From NCBI GenBank assembly GCA_004555855.1, contig SFJQ01000001.1, forward strand, positions 1-64,000: a stretch of 64,000 nucleotides of DNA, given 5' to 3'. This document shows, in pieces, positions 45,207-55,190 of this stretch. Each line of letters starts with the position of its first letter. Within the stretch, counting starts at the first letter, position 1. Both the position numbers and the translations under genes were made by a program. This DNA comes from [Eubacterium] saphenum (GTDB lineage: Bacteria; Bacillota; Clostridia; Oscillospirales; Ruminococcaceae). Below the pieces are notes generated by a model. The model was given only the letters and a program-made list of their open reading frames with translations. It did no database searches and was not told where the DNA came from.

Positions 45207-46958
45207 TCAGCCCGCAGCAAGCGCGTCAATCTTCTCGTTTATTTCCGAAATCAGCCCGTCAAAAAGCTCGAGCTTGTTGTTCGGAATATCGTATTTCATC
45301 TTCACAGCCTTCTCGAAAAGCCCGAGCGAGAAGATGTCCGAGAGAATTACACCGGTTTTCAGCGCGTCAAGCGACCTGTGGTAAAGCACCGAAATCACCT
45401 TCATCATCAAGCGCTGTTTCGGGAGCGGAACGTAGGTGTCGTCGGGGTGATTTGCGTTCTGCTGCAAAAATCCCACGCGCACAACCCTCGCCGTTTCAAT
45501 CGTCAGCTTCTGGTCATCGGGCAGAACGTCCGCGCCAATCAGCTTTACAATCTCCATCAGCTTGGCTTCTTCCTGTAAAATGTTGGAAATTTCCTGACGA
45601 AGCGCCATATAATCGGGCGAAATCCCGTTGTAAAAATCAGCCAAATCCTCGACATACTCGGAATAGCTGCTGTTCCAGTCAATCGCGGGGTAGTGACGCG
45701 CGTAGGCAAGCGACTTGTCCAGCGCCCAGAAACAGCGCACAAAACGCTTCGTGTTCTGGGTAACCGGCTCGGAGAAGTCCGAGCCTTGCGGCGAAACCGC
45801 GCCGATTATCGTCACCGAGCCTTCCGTGCCGTTCAGATTTTTCACATAGCCGGCTCTCTCGTAAAACTCCGACAATCTTGACGGCAAGTACGCGGGAAAG
45901 CCCTCCTCGGCGGGCATTTCCTCAAGTCGTCCCGAAATCTCACGCAGCGCCTCAGCCCAGCGCGAGGTCGAATCCGCCATTATCGCGATGTGATAACCCA
46001 TATCGCGATAGTACTCCGCAAGCGTTATTCCCGTATAAATAGACGCTTCGCGCGCCGCCACGGGCATATTTGACGTGTTCGCGATGAGGACGGTTCTGTC
46101 GGTGAGCGGGCGGTTGGACTTCGGGTCGATAAGCTCGCCGAACTCCTCCAGAACCTGCGTCATCTCGTTTCCGCGCTCGCCGCAGCCGATGTACACGATA
46201 ATATCCGCGTCACACCACTTCGCGATTTGGTGCTGCGTTACGGTTTTTCCCGTGCCGAAGCCGCCGGGAATTGCCGCAGCGCCGCCCTTCGCAATCGGTA
46301 TAAGCGTATCGATAACGCGCTGTCCCGTGATAAGCGGACGAGTTGACGGAAGTCTGCCCGCGCAAGGACGCGCCTTTTTGATAGCCCAGCGCTGAACCAT
46401 CGTCAGCTCTTTTTCCTCGCCGCTTGCCGTTTTCAGACGGATAATCACATCGTTCACGCGGTATTTTCCGTTCTCCGCCGCAAACGTAACCTCGCCGCTC
46501 ATATCGGGCGGAATCATACATTTGTGCGTGATAAGCGGGGTTTCGGGAGTTGTGCAGTAAACGTCGCCCGAAACGAGCTTGTCGCCCTTTTTCACGGTCA
46601 CGGTAACGTCAAACTCGCGCTCCTCGTCCAGCGCAAAAAGGTGGCTTCCCTCGGCAACGAAAGCGCCGTTGTCCTTCACCATATCGCGAAGCGGACGCTC
46701 AATTCCATCGAAAATGTTCGAGATAATGCCCGGACCCAAAGTCGCGCAGACGGGCGCTCCGGTGCCGTAAATCGGTTCGCCGATTTTCAGTCCCGCCGTG
46801 TTCTCGTAAACCTGTATTGTCGTGAAATCATCGGCAACTCCGATAACCTCGCCGATAAGCCTGCGCTCGCCGACGTACACCATCTCGAGCATCGAGAAAT
46901 CCTTTGTGTTCGCCGCTTTTACGACAGGTCCGTTTATCGAATAAATCGTGTTTTCCAA
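45207..46958 (-). CDS. ntpA: V-type ATPase catalytic subunit A
   Basis: The 583-residue catalytic subunit has the bulge insertion of the family and the P-loop [10 protein letters not shown]. Other blocks are [13 protein letters not shown] and [13 protein letters not shown]. The start is TTG at 46958 with GGGGG 7 bases upstream. It hydrolyses or makes ATP in the V1 head. Confidence 0.97.
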   Translation of the reverse strand: MENTIYSINGPVVKAANTKDFSMLEMVYVGERRLIGEVIGVADDFTTIQVYENTAGLKIGEPIYGTGAPVCATLGPGIISNIFDGIERPLRDMVKDNGAFVAEGSHLFALDEEREFDVTVTVKKGDKLVSGDVYCTTPETPLITHKCMIPPDMSGEVTFAAENGKYRVNDVIIRLKTASGEEKELTMVQRWAIKKARPCAGRLPSTRPLITGQRVIDTLIPIAKGGAAAIPGGFGTGKTVTQHQIAKWCDADIIVYIGCGERGNEMTQVLEEFGELIDPKSNRPLTDRTVLIANTSNMPVAAREASIYTGITLAEYYRDMGYHIAIMADSTSRWAEALREISGRLEEMPAEEGFPAYLPSRLSEFYERAGYVKNLNGTEGSVTIIGAVSPQGSDFSEPVTQNTKRFVRCFWALDKSLAYARHYPAIDWNSSYSEYVEDLADFYNGISPDYMALRQEISNILQEEAKLMEIVKLIGADVLPDDQKLTIETARVVRVGFLQQNANHPDDTYVPLPKQRLMMKVISVLYHRSLDALKTGVILSDIFSLGLFEKAVKMKYDIPNNKLELFDGLISEINEKIDALAAG

Positions 46959-46974
46959 ATCAATTCCCCCAGCC

Positions 46975-47568
46975 TCAGATTTCCGCCGTCATCAACTCGC
47001 GCTTTTCGGCAAACGCTGCGCGCTCGTCCTCGAGCGCCTTGTCAAGCGAAAAATCGCAGAAAAGCCCGCGTTTTTCGTCAAGCGCGCAAATTCCCCCGAG
47101 AACAATCGTGCTATCGGCGCGAACCTCGTGACTTGTAAGCGATGAAACCCGCTCAACGTCCTTTTTTGCCGCGAGAATAACCACGTCTTTCCCGAGCGCT
47201 TTTTCGGCTTTTTCAAGGCGGTTTTTCAGAAAATCCGCGTACTTTTCGCTCTCGGAAAACTCCCGCAAATCCGCTTCGATTTTGCCGAAAAACTCCTCGA
47301 CAAGCTCCTTTCGGTGAGCGAGAACGCCTTTGTTAACCTCGTAATCGCACCGCGAGAGTTCTTTTCTGAACTTCGCTTCCAGAGCATTACGCTCGGTTTT
47401 GAGCGCCGCCATAGCCTCGCGCGACTCGTTTTCCTCACGGAGCCGCTCGGCAGCGGAACGCTGTTCGCGGATTTTCGCTGTGAGTTCCTCGATTTCACGG
47501 TCGGCGCTTCGGTTGACCGCGTTTCTGAACATCGTCATTTTGGACGCGTTTAACGTATTCAAATCCAT
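46975..47568 (-). CDS. ntpE: V-type ATPase subunit E (peripheral stalk)
   Basis: A 197-residue protein with a long charged N-terminal helix (about 20-110) and a compact C-terminal domain that binds the head. VILAAKKDVERV and TIVLGGICAL are the recognisable C-terminal blocks. The ATG at 47568 has AAAGG upstream. It forms the stator with subunit H. Confidence 0.88.
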   Translation of the reverse strand: MDLNTLNASKMTMFRNAVNRSADREIEELTAKIREQRSAAERLREENESREAMAALKTERNALEAKFRKELSRCDYEVNKGVLAHRKELVEEFFGKIEADLREFSESEKYADFLKNRLEKAEKALGKDVVILAAKKDVERVSSLTSHEVRADSTIVLGGICALDEKRGLFCDFSLDKALEDERAAFAEKRELMTAEI

Positions 47569-47583
47569 AAAAATACCTTTCAA

Positions 47584-47892
47584 TCAGAGCTTGATGCCGA
47601 TTGCTTCCTCAACGTACCTGCCGATTGCCTCGGTTACGCCGCCCGAGCCGTGACGGTCGGGTATCTCAATCACAAGCGGTCTGCGGCGGTTCAGCTTGAT
47701 GTCGTAAACCCGCTCCGCGCAAAGCCCCGCGGTTTTCTGCGTCATCAGCACAACCGCGATTTCTTCATCGGAAACCGCTTCGTCAAGCGCTTCGTTAACC
47801 TCTTTTTCGGTGTGCGCGACAACTCCCTCGATACCCGCAATTCTCATTCCCATCTGCGTGTCGAGATTGTCGCTTATAAGGAAAAATTTCAT
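47584..47892 (-). CDS. ntpG: V-type ATPase subunit F
   Basis: A 102-residue Rossmann-like protein. FFLISDNLDTQMGMRIAGIEG and VVLMTQKTAGL match the family, and the protein caps the central shaft with subunit D. GGAG is 5 bases before the ATG. Confidence 0.92.
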   Translation of the reverse strand: MKFFLISDNLDTQMGMRIAGIEGVVAHTEKEVNEALDEAVSDEEIAVVLMTQKTAGLCAERVYDIKLNRRRPLVIEIPDRHGSGGVTEAIGRYVEEAIGIKL

Positions 47893-47905
47893 ATCCGCTC
47901 CAAAA

Positions 47906-48349
47906 TTAACCGAAGAGTATCAGAATTGAAATAAGCAGTCCGTAAATCGCAACGCCCTCGCCGAGCGCAACGAAAATCAGTGCCTTGGAGAACGACTTTT
48001 CGTTCTCGGAAATTGCGCCGATAGCCGCAGGCGCGCCCGCTCCAACGGCAATTCCCGCTGCGATTGAACCAAGTCCCGTTGAAAGCGCAGCAGCGAGATA
48101 TTTCAAGCCGTCCGAGCCAGCCTGAGCAGCGTTTGCGGCAACTTCAGCCGTTTCAGCCGCAAAAGCTCCCGTGAGCGGAAGCACGGTCATCGTGAGCATT
48201 ACTCCGAAAAACGAAGCGATGTTCGTTACAACAGCGCGCTTCGGGTGAACCGTCTTGCCCGAACGCTTGCGAAGAATTGCCGTGAAAATCGGCAGCATAA
48301 TGAGCGCAACCGCGATAAGCGGCAGAATGATAATCAATGCAATATTCAT
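47906..48349 (-). CDS. ntpK: V-type ATPase proteolipid (subunit K/c)
   Basis: The membrane rotor ring subunit has 147 residues and four membrane segments (about 3-25, 40-64, 84-111, 119-146). The ion-binding Glu is E131 in VALGEGVAIYG. The Gln that helps bind sodium in Enterococcus NtpK is replaced (GIAVGAG around 100-105), which favours proton coupling. The first hairpin carries a basic loop (RKRSGKTVHPKR) and little resemblance to the second. The ATG at 48349 follows GGAGG. Confidence 0.93.
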   Translation of the reverse strand: MNIALIIILPLIAVALIMLPIFTAILRKRSGKTVHPKRAVVTNIASFFGVMLTMTVLPLTGAFAAETAEVAANAAQAGSDGLKYLAAALSTGLGSIAAGIAVGAGAPAAIGAISENEKSFSKALIFVALGEGVAIYGLLISILILFG

Positions 48350-48376
48350 TTTGTTTTCCTCCAAAAATCTTTTTCA

Positions 48377-50344
48377 TCAAAAATGTGACTTTATTTTCAG
48401 CGGTGAAAACTCGCTTCCGCCGCCGTCATAGAACCGTGAAAATACCTCGTAAAACTCCAGTCTGAGCACCTGTATTCCAGAGAGCAAGCCCTCGATGCCC
48501 ATAACCAGAATGTTGCCGATGATGTAGGTTATCACCATTCCGGCGGTGACGGGAGCATTCGGCTGCGCCGCGCCTGCAAGCTGCGAAACAACCAGCATAA
48601 AGCCCGCGTGCGACAGCACAAAGCCGCCTATTCTCAAAAAGCTCATCGTGTTCGACAGGAAGCTTAAAGCACCCTCGAAAATGCCGATAAAGCTCTCCGC
48701 GATGCTGAATTTCTCGGCTTTCTTTCCCGTCACAAGAGCCGTGAGCGGGGTTTTGAAGAAAATCAGCAAAACCGGCAGCACAATCAGGCAAAGCACATAA
48801 GGCACGCTCATAATCGGCAGCCCGTACATAAGCGAACCCGCAAGCCCGATTATCAGCGACGCGTAAAGCACAATTCCCGCGGCGCCGTTCACGTCAAACA
48901 GCGCCTCGCCGAGCTTTTTCGCCTTGAAGTTCTTCACGGTATTCAAAATCATCGAAATCAGTATCAGCACCACACCCACAAACAGCGCGAAAATCAGCAC
49001 TGCCGTCGCAACCTGAAAGATGTTGCTCGGGTGACGCGGGATACCGAGATTTCCCATCATATCGCAGACGCCGTTCCAGATATCCGCGCGGTGGAAAATC
49101 GGCGTGATTATCGTTTCGATACCGAAAACCGAGCCGTAAACGCACCCGAACAGCGCCGAGAAAATGCCGAGTCTTGTCATAACGGGAGCAAGCCCGTTTT
49201 TGGTTTTCTTCGAGAGGATAAGCCCCAGCAGCGATATCAGCAAGCCCTGCCCGACATCGCCGAACATTATCCCGAACATCAGCATATACGTTATCGCAAC
49301 GTAGGGCGTGGGGTCGAAGCCGCCGTAAACCGGCAATCCGTACATCTTCGTGAACATCTCAAACGGTCTTGTAATCACGTTGTTTTTCAGCTTTACGGGA
49401 ACTTCCGGCGAAGCGTGTTTCTTGTCAACGGGAATTTCCGCGCACTGAACGTTTTTCGCGTTCTTTACAATCGCCGTTCGCAGCTCCTTTGAGTTTTTCG
49501 CGGGACAGTACCCCGAGAACGAAAACCGTCCGTTCGATATAACAACCTTTTTCCGCAGCTCGTTTACCTCGCTCTTATAGCGCAGCTTGCACAAAACCGC
49601 CGAAAAATCGTCCGTCAGGCTGTCCGCGAAATAAGCAAGCTCCTTTTCAAGGGCTTCCTTTTTCTTCTCCTCGGTTTCAATCAGCGCGTGGAGTTTTTGG
49701 TCGGCGATTTCCGCGTCGCCTTCAAGATAATCGGGAAGCCTTGTCCGCTCAAATCCGAGCGAAGTCATCAGCTCGTCCGCGAACTCAACGTACTGCACGG
49801 GAACGAGATAAATTCCGTAAACGTAATCCCCCGTTTTCTCAAATTCCTGAAAAACGAAGCATTTTGTCGCGTAGTACTGCAGCTTTTCCTCATTATCGAG
49901 CGGCATTCTGCCGATACGCATTTTGACGTACTTCATTGCGAAAAGCTCCGAAAACGGCACGTCAAGTCCGCGCAAATGCTGAACATAAGCGTCGGTTTCG
50001 CTATGCTCGCGAAGCGACTGCTCAACTTCCGCATACTGCTCGTTCAGCTCGTCATAACGCTTTGAGATATCGCCGAGATAGTTCTCAAAATCCTCCGCCG
50101 TTTCGCAGTCAACGTGCGAAAAATCCGTGTCCTTAACGGGAATTTTCAGATTTATCGCCATATCGCGCACCCTTGCAAGAATGCCCTTGTAGGGGTTTTG
50201 TTCGCCGAGATTTCGCAGAACGGAGCCGTTTGACACGATGTGGAACAGCTCGCTCTCGCAGCAAGCCATAAGCGCATTGTCGAGCGACTTTGACGGTCCG
50301 TCAACCGAAATCAGCGACATTTTTTCTATTCCCAAATATATCAC
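48377..50344 (-). CDS. ntpI: V-type ATPase subunit I (a subunit)
   Basis: This stator membrane subunit of 655 residues has a soluble N-terminal coiled-coil half (to about 330) and a C-terminal half with seven or eight membrane segments. PYVAITYMLMFGIMFGDVGQG and LSFLRIGGFVLSHAGF are family blocks (here PYVAITYMLMFG and LSFLRIGGFVLSHA). It forms the ion half-channels against the K ring. The start is GTG at 50344; an ATG at 50320 is an alternative. Confidence 0.94.
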   Translation of the reverse strand: MIYLGIEKMSLISVDGPSKSLDNALMACCESELFHIVSNGSVLRNLGEQNPYKGILARVRDMAINLKIPVKDTDFSHVDCETAEDFENYLGDISKRYDELNEQYAEVEQSLREHSETDAYVQHLRGLDVPFSELFAMKYVKMRIGRMPLDNEEKLQYYATKCFVFQEFEKTGDYVYGIYLVPVQYVEFADELMTSLGFERTRLPDYLEGDAEIADQKLHALIETEEKKKEALEKELAYFADSLTDDFSAVLCKLRYKSEVNELRKKVVISNGRFSFSGYCPAKNSKELRTAIVKNAKNVQCAEIPVDKKHASPEVPVKLKNNVITRPFEMFTKMYGLPVYGGFDPTPYVAITYMLMFGIMFGDVGQGLLISLLGLILSKKTKNGLAPVMTRLGIFSALFGCVYGSVFGIETIITPIFHRADIWNGVCDMMGNLGIPRHPSNIFQVATAVLIFALFVGVVLILISMILNTVKNFKAKKLGEALFDVNGAAGIVLYASLIIGLAGSLMYGLPIMSVPYVLCLIVLPVLLIFFKTPLTALVTGKKAEKFSIAESFIGIFEGALSFLSNTMSFLRIGGFVLSHAGFMLVVSQLAGAAQPNAPVTAGMVITYIIGNILVMGIEGLLSGIQVLRLEFYEVFSRFYDGGGSEFSPLKIKSHF

Positions 50345-50367
50345 CGCCTTAACAGGTTTTTTTCATT

Positions 50368-51396
50368 TTAAAGTACCAGCATTTTCATAATATCCGTGCC
50401 GTCCATCTCGTAGCGCACGCCCTCGACAACCGTTCGGATATTCCGCAGCTCCGTGCATAAGCTCTCGGTCAGCGCGAAATACGCAACAGACGCGTGCGAC
50501 GAGAGGTGAAGCGTTTTCTCATAGAATTTCTGGCTGATGCGCTCGGTGAGCTGCTCGACGGTCGAGCTTTCGGTATCGCTGTGGTAGCCGATTTTCTTCA
50601 GCCGTTTAGCCAGCGCGTCGATATCCTTCTCCGCGATAAGCTCCTCGATAATATCGTCTTTCAGCTTGTATCTGAACGGGATAAGCGCCTTTTTGAGATT
50701 TTCGGGAGTCGCTCCCGAAAACTGCGCTCTGCGGTAAAGCGTGACAACGTTCTCCATATCAATCGACCGCAAAATCGCCCGCTTGAACTCCCTTTTCTCG
50801 GAGCCGCGGAAGTTCTCCTCGGCGTGCTTCAGCAAGCGGAAATAATAGTCGTTCACAAGCCCGCGCTCAATCTCGCCGATGTCGAGTTTTCCGCTCTGCG
50901 CGGCGTTTATCAGTGGCTCGCGCAGCACCTTGATGTAAGACGTTCCCTCGAGCAGCTCGACAACCTCGGCAAGATTTTTCGCCCTGCCAAGCTCGGGGAG
51001 ATTTGTTTTCGTGTAGCGGTTCAGATACATCGGAACAGCCGCGATATAAGCGTCCGCGCCGCCTGCGTAAACCGCCGCAATCGCCGAAACAATCTGCCCG
51101 ATTTCAAGCCGCTCCACGATGAACGAGAAGTAGCCGCGGCTTTTCGTGTAGTCGAATTTGCGGAAATTCTCGTAAATATCGAACGCTGCCTTTGCGAGAA
51201 GCGCCTCAAGCTGACCGCGGTGAATTGCGCCCGAGTTAACCGAAGAAAGCGCCTTTTCGTACCTCGGCACGGTTTTCAGATAGTCGCAAATCTGCGGGAC
51301 GTTTTCCTTTGCGGCAAGCTGCGCGTAATCGAGAGGGGTGAGCCGCTGCCCGAAAACCGCCCGACACTTTGCCGTAACGCCGTTTGACGCGTACAT
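50368..51396 (-). CDS. ntpC: V-type ATPase subunit C
   Basis: The 342-residue all-helical socket subunit links the central shaft to the K ring. The N-terminus (MYASNGVTAKCRAVFG) and an overall threefold helical layout match clostridial members. GGAGG precedes the ATG, inside the end of the subunit H gene. Confidence 0.88.
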   Translation of the reverse strand: MYASNGVTAKCRAVFGQRLTPLDYAQLAAKENVPQICDYLKTVPRYEKALSSVNSGAIHRGQLEALLAKAAFDIYENFRKFDYTKSRGYFSFIVERLEIGQIVSAIAAVYAGGADAYIAAVPMYLNRYTKTNLPELGRAKNLAEVVELLEGTSYIKVLREPLINAAQSGKLDIGEIERGLVNDYYFRLLKHAEENFRGSEKREFKRAILRSIDMENVVTLYRRAQFSGATPENLKKALIPFRYKLKDDIIEELIAEKDIDALAKRLKKIGYHSDTESSTVEQLTERISQKFYEKTLHLSSHASVAYFALTESLCTELRNIRTVVEGVRYEMDGTDIMKMLVL

Positions 51397-51397
51397 A

Positions 51398-51706
51398 TTA
51401 TTCCTCCAAAATCCGCTTTAAAATCTCCGTGCGCCAGCGCTCGCCGTTCTCGGCAAACCGCTTGTCAAGCGCCGCCACGCGCGTTTTGAGAGCCTGCTCG
51501 GCGTTTTTTTGCTTTTCGGCAAGCAGCTTCTCCTGCTCGTCTTTAAAGGCGACGTTTTGCTCGCGTTCATCGGCGAGCTTTTGTTCACGCTCGCGCGCGC
51601 TGCTCTCGCCGAACTCGTCGGTGCGCTGTTTTTGCTTGGCAACAGCCTTCTCGACGCGCGCTGCCGCCGAATTATCCATTGTGATTATCTCGCGTAAAAA
51701 ATCCAT
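51398..51706 (-). CDS. ntpF: V-type ATPase subunit G/H-like stalk protein
   Basis: This 102-residue highly charged helix with Ala/Glu/Lys/Arg heptads is in the place of the stalk subunit that pairs with E. Sequence is low in information, so the call rests on operon position and character. The ATG at 51706 is chosen. It is the first gene of the operon; I found no convincing sigma A promoter in 51719-51800. Confidence 0.72.
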   Translation of the reverse strand: MDFLREIITMDNSAAARVEKAVAKQKQRTDEFGESSAREREQKLADEREQNVAFKDEQEKLLAEKQKNAEQALKTRVAALDKRFAENGERWRTEILKRILEE

Positions 51707-51931
51707 CTCAATCACCATTATACCTATTTTATATGGACTGTCGTTGCGAATATTTTCATCAAGCCCAATTCCTACTTATTTTAACTCTTTTCGCCCAAAA
51801 AAACAATATATAATTTGCACAAAAAATTCCTCAACACCCAGCATTTTCCGAGCATTTTCGTCGGCAAAGCACGGAGCATCGGGATATTACGCGATTTGTG
51901 CAAAATTAACATATTCAAAAAAGCGAAGCCC

Positions 51932-51961
51932 TTGACAGCGAGATGGAATAAGGTGTATAAT
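51932..51961 (+). promoter_or_regulatory. Flotillin promoter
   Basis: TTGACA (51932-51937) and TATAAT (51956-51961) have an 18-base spacer; AAAGGAG lies before the ATG at 51996. Confidence 0.85.
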
Positions 51962-51995
51962 TAGGAAAGGGAGTGCAATTTGAAAGGAGTTTATT

Positions 51996-53543
51996 ATGTT
52001 TGAAGAGATTAAAGGCTGGCTTATTCCTGTAATAATCGTTGCTGTGGTGCTGATTTTGATATTCCTCACGGGATACCGCAAGGCGCGCCCCGACCAGGCG
52101 CTTATCATAAGCGGTCTTCGCAGGAAAGCCAAGGTTGTTATCGGAAAGGCTGCCGTGAAGCTGCCGTTTTTAGAGCGCTGCGACGTGCTCGACCTCGCGC
52201 TGATGAGCGTTGACGTAAGAACGCAGACGTCTATCCCCTCGGGCGACTACATAAACGTAAAGGTTGACTCGGTTGTCAACGTAAAAATTTCACCCGAGAA
52301 GGACATCATCGAAAAAGCGCAGCAGAACTTCCTCAACAAGGACAAAAACTATGTCACAAACGTTGCCAGAGAGGTTCTCGAGGGTAATATCCGTGAAATT
52401 GTCGGACAGATGCGGCTTGAGGAGATGATTTCAAACCGTCAGGTTTTCGCGGAAAAGGTTCGCCAGAACGCCGACCCTGACCTCAAGGCTATGGGACTTG
52501 AAATCGTTTCGTTTAACGTTCAGAATTTCGTTGACGAGAACGGCGTGATAAACGATATGGGTATCGACAACACAATGCAAATCCGCAAAAAAGCCGCGAT
52601 TTCCAAAGCCGAGGCGGAGCGCGATATCAAGATTGCTCAGGCTGAGGCTAACCGCAAGGCAAACGACGCGAGAGTTGACTCGGAAACCGCGATTGCAGAG
52701 CGCCAGAACGAGCTTGCCATTAAGCAGGCTGAGCTGAAACGCGCTGCCGATATCAAGCAGGCGGAAGCGGACGCTGCTTACACAATTCAGCAGGAAGAGC
52801 AGCGCAAGACTATCGAAATCACGACTGCAAACGCAAACATTGCCAAGCAGGAAAAAGAGGTTGAAATCAAGGCGAAAGAGGCTGAAATCAAGGAACGCGC
52901 GCTGGAAGCAGAGGTTAAAAAGACTGCCGAAGCGCAGAAATACGCGGCTCAGCAGAACGCAGACGCAAAGCTGTACGCAACCCAGCAGAACGCCGAAGCG
53001 CAGAAGTATGAGGAAATCCGCCGTTCCGAGGCTGAGCTTCAGATTAAGAAAAACGAAGCTGCCGCTATTCTGGTAACCGCTGAAAACGAAGCTGCGGCTG
53101 CCAAAGCAAAGGCAGAAGCAGCGAGATTTGCTGCCGAGCAGGAGGCAGAGGGTATCCGAGCAAAGGGTATCGCGGAAGCGGACGCGGTTCGTGCAAAGGC
53201 GCTTGCAGAGGCTGAGGGTCTTGACAAGAAGGCTGAAGCGATGAAGAAGATGGAAGAAGCGGCGGTTTTGCAGATGTATTTCGAGAAGATGCCCGAGATT
53301 GCCGCAGCGATTGCGAAGCCGCTTGAGAGCATTGATAAAATCACGATGTACGGCGACGGAAACACCGCGAAAATGGTCAAGGACATCACCGAGGCGACCA
53401 CGCAGGCGTCGTCGGGACTGCTTGACGGATTAGGGATTGATTTGAAGCAGATGGTAAATTCGTTTGTTCAGGGAAAGGCGATTGCGAGCGGAATTAACTC
53501 GGAGAAGCCCGCTGTTGACGAGAAACCCGAGCAGACGGTTTAA
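51996..53543 (+). CDS. Flotillin-like membrane scaffold protein
   Basis: This 515-residue protein has an N-terminal membrane hairpin (about 8-26), a PHB/SPFH domain (about 30-200: DQALIISG, VVNVKISPEKDI) and a very long Ala/Glu/Lys-rich coiled coil (about 200-420) with EA repeats, then a short C-terminal domain. It should oligomerise in membrane microdomains and affect fluidity. It is monocistronic. The NfeD partner that often accompanies bacterial flotillins is not adjacent. Confidence 0.94.
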   Translation: MFEEIKGWLIPVIIVAVVLILIFLTGYRKARPDQALIISGLRRKAKVVIGKAAVKLPFLERCDVLDLALMSVDVRTQTSIPSGDYINVKVDSVVNVKISPEKDIIEKAQQNFLNKDKNYVTNVAREVLEGNIREIVGQMRLEEMISNRQVFAEKVRQNADPDLKAMGLEIVSFNVQNFVDENGVINDMGIDNTMQIRKKAAISKAEAERDIKIAQAEANRKANDARVDSETAIAERQNELAIKQAELKRAADIKQAEADAAYTIQQEEQRKTIEITTANANIAKQEKEVEIKAKEAEIKERALEAEVKKTAEAQKYAAQQNADAKLYATQQNAEAQKYEEIRRSEAELQIKKNEAAAILVTAENEAAAAKAKAEAARFAAEQEAEGIRAKGIAEADAVRAKALAEAEGLDKKAEAMKKMEEAAVLQMYFEKMPEIAAAIAKPLESIDKITMYGDGNTAKMVKDITEATTQASSGLLDGLGIDLKQMVNSFVQGKAIASGINSEKPAVDEKPEQTV

Positions 53544-53583
53544 TGCAAGATTTTTGCAATCCGCATAAAGAGTTTTACCCAAA

Positions 53584-53649
53584 GCGTTTTTGGAAAACGA
53601 AGTTTTACAAAAACGCGCGATTTCGGCGGCTCGATGCCGACGAAATCGC
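53584..53649. repeat. Repeat family C, copy 1
   Basis: A segment of about 65 bp, GCGTTTTTGGAAAACGAAG onward, ends in a CGATTTCGGCGGC/GCCGACGAAATCG hairpin. The same segment occurs at about 56817-56880, also directly before a family A copy. Confidence 0.88.
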
Positions 53650-53679
53650 AAAAGAGCGCGTATATAACATAGCAAAAAT

Positions 53680-53959
53680 GCGGGTGCAGCCGCGAACGTC
53701 TCGACCTAACGGGCGTGGCTGCACCCGCGCGATTTTTCGGGTTCGATGCCCGAAAAATCGCCAAGAGCGCGCAAAAAGCGAAGTCCACATTCCAAGCCTG
53801 AAACTCAGCAAAATGCGGGTGCAGCCGCGAACGTCCCGACCCAACGGGCGCGGCTGCACCCGCGCGATTTTTCGGGTTCGATGCCCGAAAAATCGCCAAG
53901 AGCGCGCAAATAGCAAAGTCCACATTCCAAGCCTGAAACTCAGCAAAATGCGGGTGAGC
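53680..53959. repeat. Repeat family A, tandem array of two full copies and one partial
   Basis: Full units start at 53680 and 53815 (period 135 bp) and the third begins at 53950 but breaks off after GCGGGTG next to the ylbJ stop. Each unit has a hairpin with GCGGGTGCAGCC/GGCTGCACCCGC arms and a CGATTTTTCGGG/CCCGAAAAATCG hairpin. The spacer AGTCCACATTCCAAGCCTG is also repeated. The 53544-53960 gap holds no gene. Confidence 0.93.
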
Positions 53960-53960
53960 C

Positions 53961-55034
53961 TCACTCCAAGCCACCGTTTTTTCGGGAGCGCAGACGGCTG
54001 TCGGCAAGCAAAATCCCGCTCATAACAAGCGTGCAAACCGATAGCAGCGCGTTTTTCGAGAACACCTCGGTTCCCGCCGGAGAAGCGATAGTTTCGATGT
54101 AAAACGGCGCAAGAAATCCCGAAAGCAGCAACGCTATTCCCCCGCTTAATGCTGCCGCGAAAATCCTCGAAAGCAAGAATTTTTTCAGCGGGATTTTCCC
54201 CGAAAGCGCCGAAATCTGCAAAAAAACGCAAACTCCGCCAAAGCTGAGCAGCGCCGCGCAAATCGCCGGAGCGTGTGCGGTTGGGGAAAGCTCCTTTATG
54301 CGCGTGATTTCAAGAAGCGCGGGGAAAATCCGCCCGCTGTTATCGCCAAATCCGAGTGTCGCGAAAAGCCTTTCAAACAGCGCGTTTACGCCGATTTCCC
54401 GCAGTCCTGCCGCGATTACCGAAAACCCAACAACCATCACGCACACCGAAAACATTGCCCTCGCAGCCGCGTTTACCGAGGAAACGAAAACGCCCGAGCT
54501 TATCGTGAGCGATTTTGGCGCGGGCTGAAACGCGATTTCACCGCGCGTTCTCACGAAAACGGCTGCCAAAACAGACGACAGAAAACACGCCGCGAAAATC
54601 ACCCCGCCGACTGCCGCCGAGCCGAAAACTCCCGCGCCAACGATACCGATAATAAACGACGGACCGCTCCCGAAACAGCAGCACATAAGCCGTGCCGCGT
54701 CCTTTTCGGAGAGTCGGTTTTCGGCAACAAGCGCGCTTATCAGGCTGATTCCGACGGGATAGCCGCCGATGTTCGCAAGCAAAAAAATCCCGCAAAGCTC
54801 CTCGTCCATTCGCAGTATTTTCGACAACACCACCGAAAACGGCTTCAAAACAACTCGGTACAGCCCGCTTTTCTGCAAAAAAATTGCTGCCGCCGAAAAA
54901 GCAAACAGCGACGGAACTATTGTTTCAAGGCACGCCGAGATAGCCGCGGAAGCCGCTTGTGAAGCGTTTTTCGGGCAAATTAGCAGAAAGGCCGCCGCCC
55001 CCGTCGCCAGAACCGCCGCCAGAATTGTTTTCAT
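53961..55034 (-). CDS. ylbJ: Sporulation membrane protein YlbJ
   Basis: A 357-residue protein with about eight membrane segments and a nucleoside-recognition (Gate) fold, like SpmA and SpmB. Blocks are IVPSLFAFSAAA, NIGGYPVGISLI and CCCFGSGPSFIIG. Bacillus YlbJ is needed for spore cortex formation. The stop lies within 10 bp of the truncated third family A unit, so the repeat reaches right up to the gene. It is divergent from yqfC-yqfD, also sporulation genes. Confidence 0.9.
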   Translation of the reverse strand: MKTILAAVLATGAAAFLLICPKNASQAASAAISACLETIVPSLFAFSAAAIFLQKSGLYRVVLKPFSVVLSKILRMDEELCGIFLLANIGGYPVGISLISALVAENRLSEKDAARLMCCCFGSGPSFIIGIVGAGVFGSAAVGGVIFAACFLSSVLAAVFVRTRGEIAFQPAPKSLTISSGVFVSSVNAAARAMFSVCVMVVGFSVIAAGLREIGVNALFERLFATLGFGDNSGRIFPALLEITRIKELSPTAHAPAICAALLSFGGVCVFLQISALSGKIPLKKFLLSRIFAAALSGGIALLLSGFLAPFYIETIASPAGTEVFSKNALLSVCTLVMSGILLADSRLRSRKNGGLE

Positions 55035-55190
55035 AAAACCGCCTCCCCAAACCGATTTTTAACAAATCGCCCACTAAAGCTTATGCGGACGAGCGTGAAA
55101 ACTTTCTTCCCGCAAACTTCCGCGCGCGGTGATTTTTGCGGAATTTCCGGCATATAGTTTGGCAGGTACAAGTTTTGCGAGGTGAAGAAA

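Noticed and set aside
53680..53959. CRISPR-like look of the tandem 135-bp array
   Set aside because: Only two full units exist, the spacers are also repeated, and no cas genes are visible. The same holds for the arrays at 8090 and 61531.
53605..54261. Open frame on the minus strand through the family A array, with an apparent protein repeat
   Set aside because: The 135-bp period keeps frame by chance (45 codons). The frame runs into ylbJ antiparallel sequence and lacks a ribosome site.
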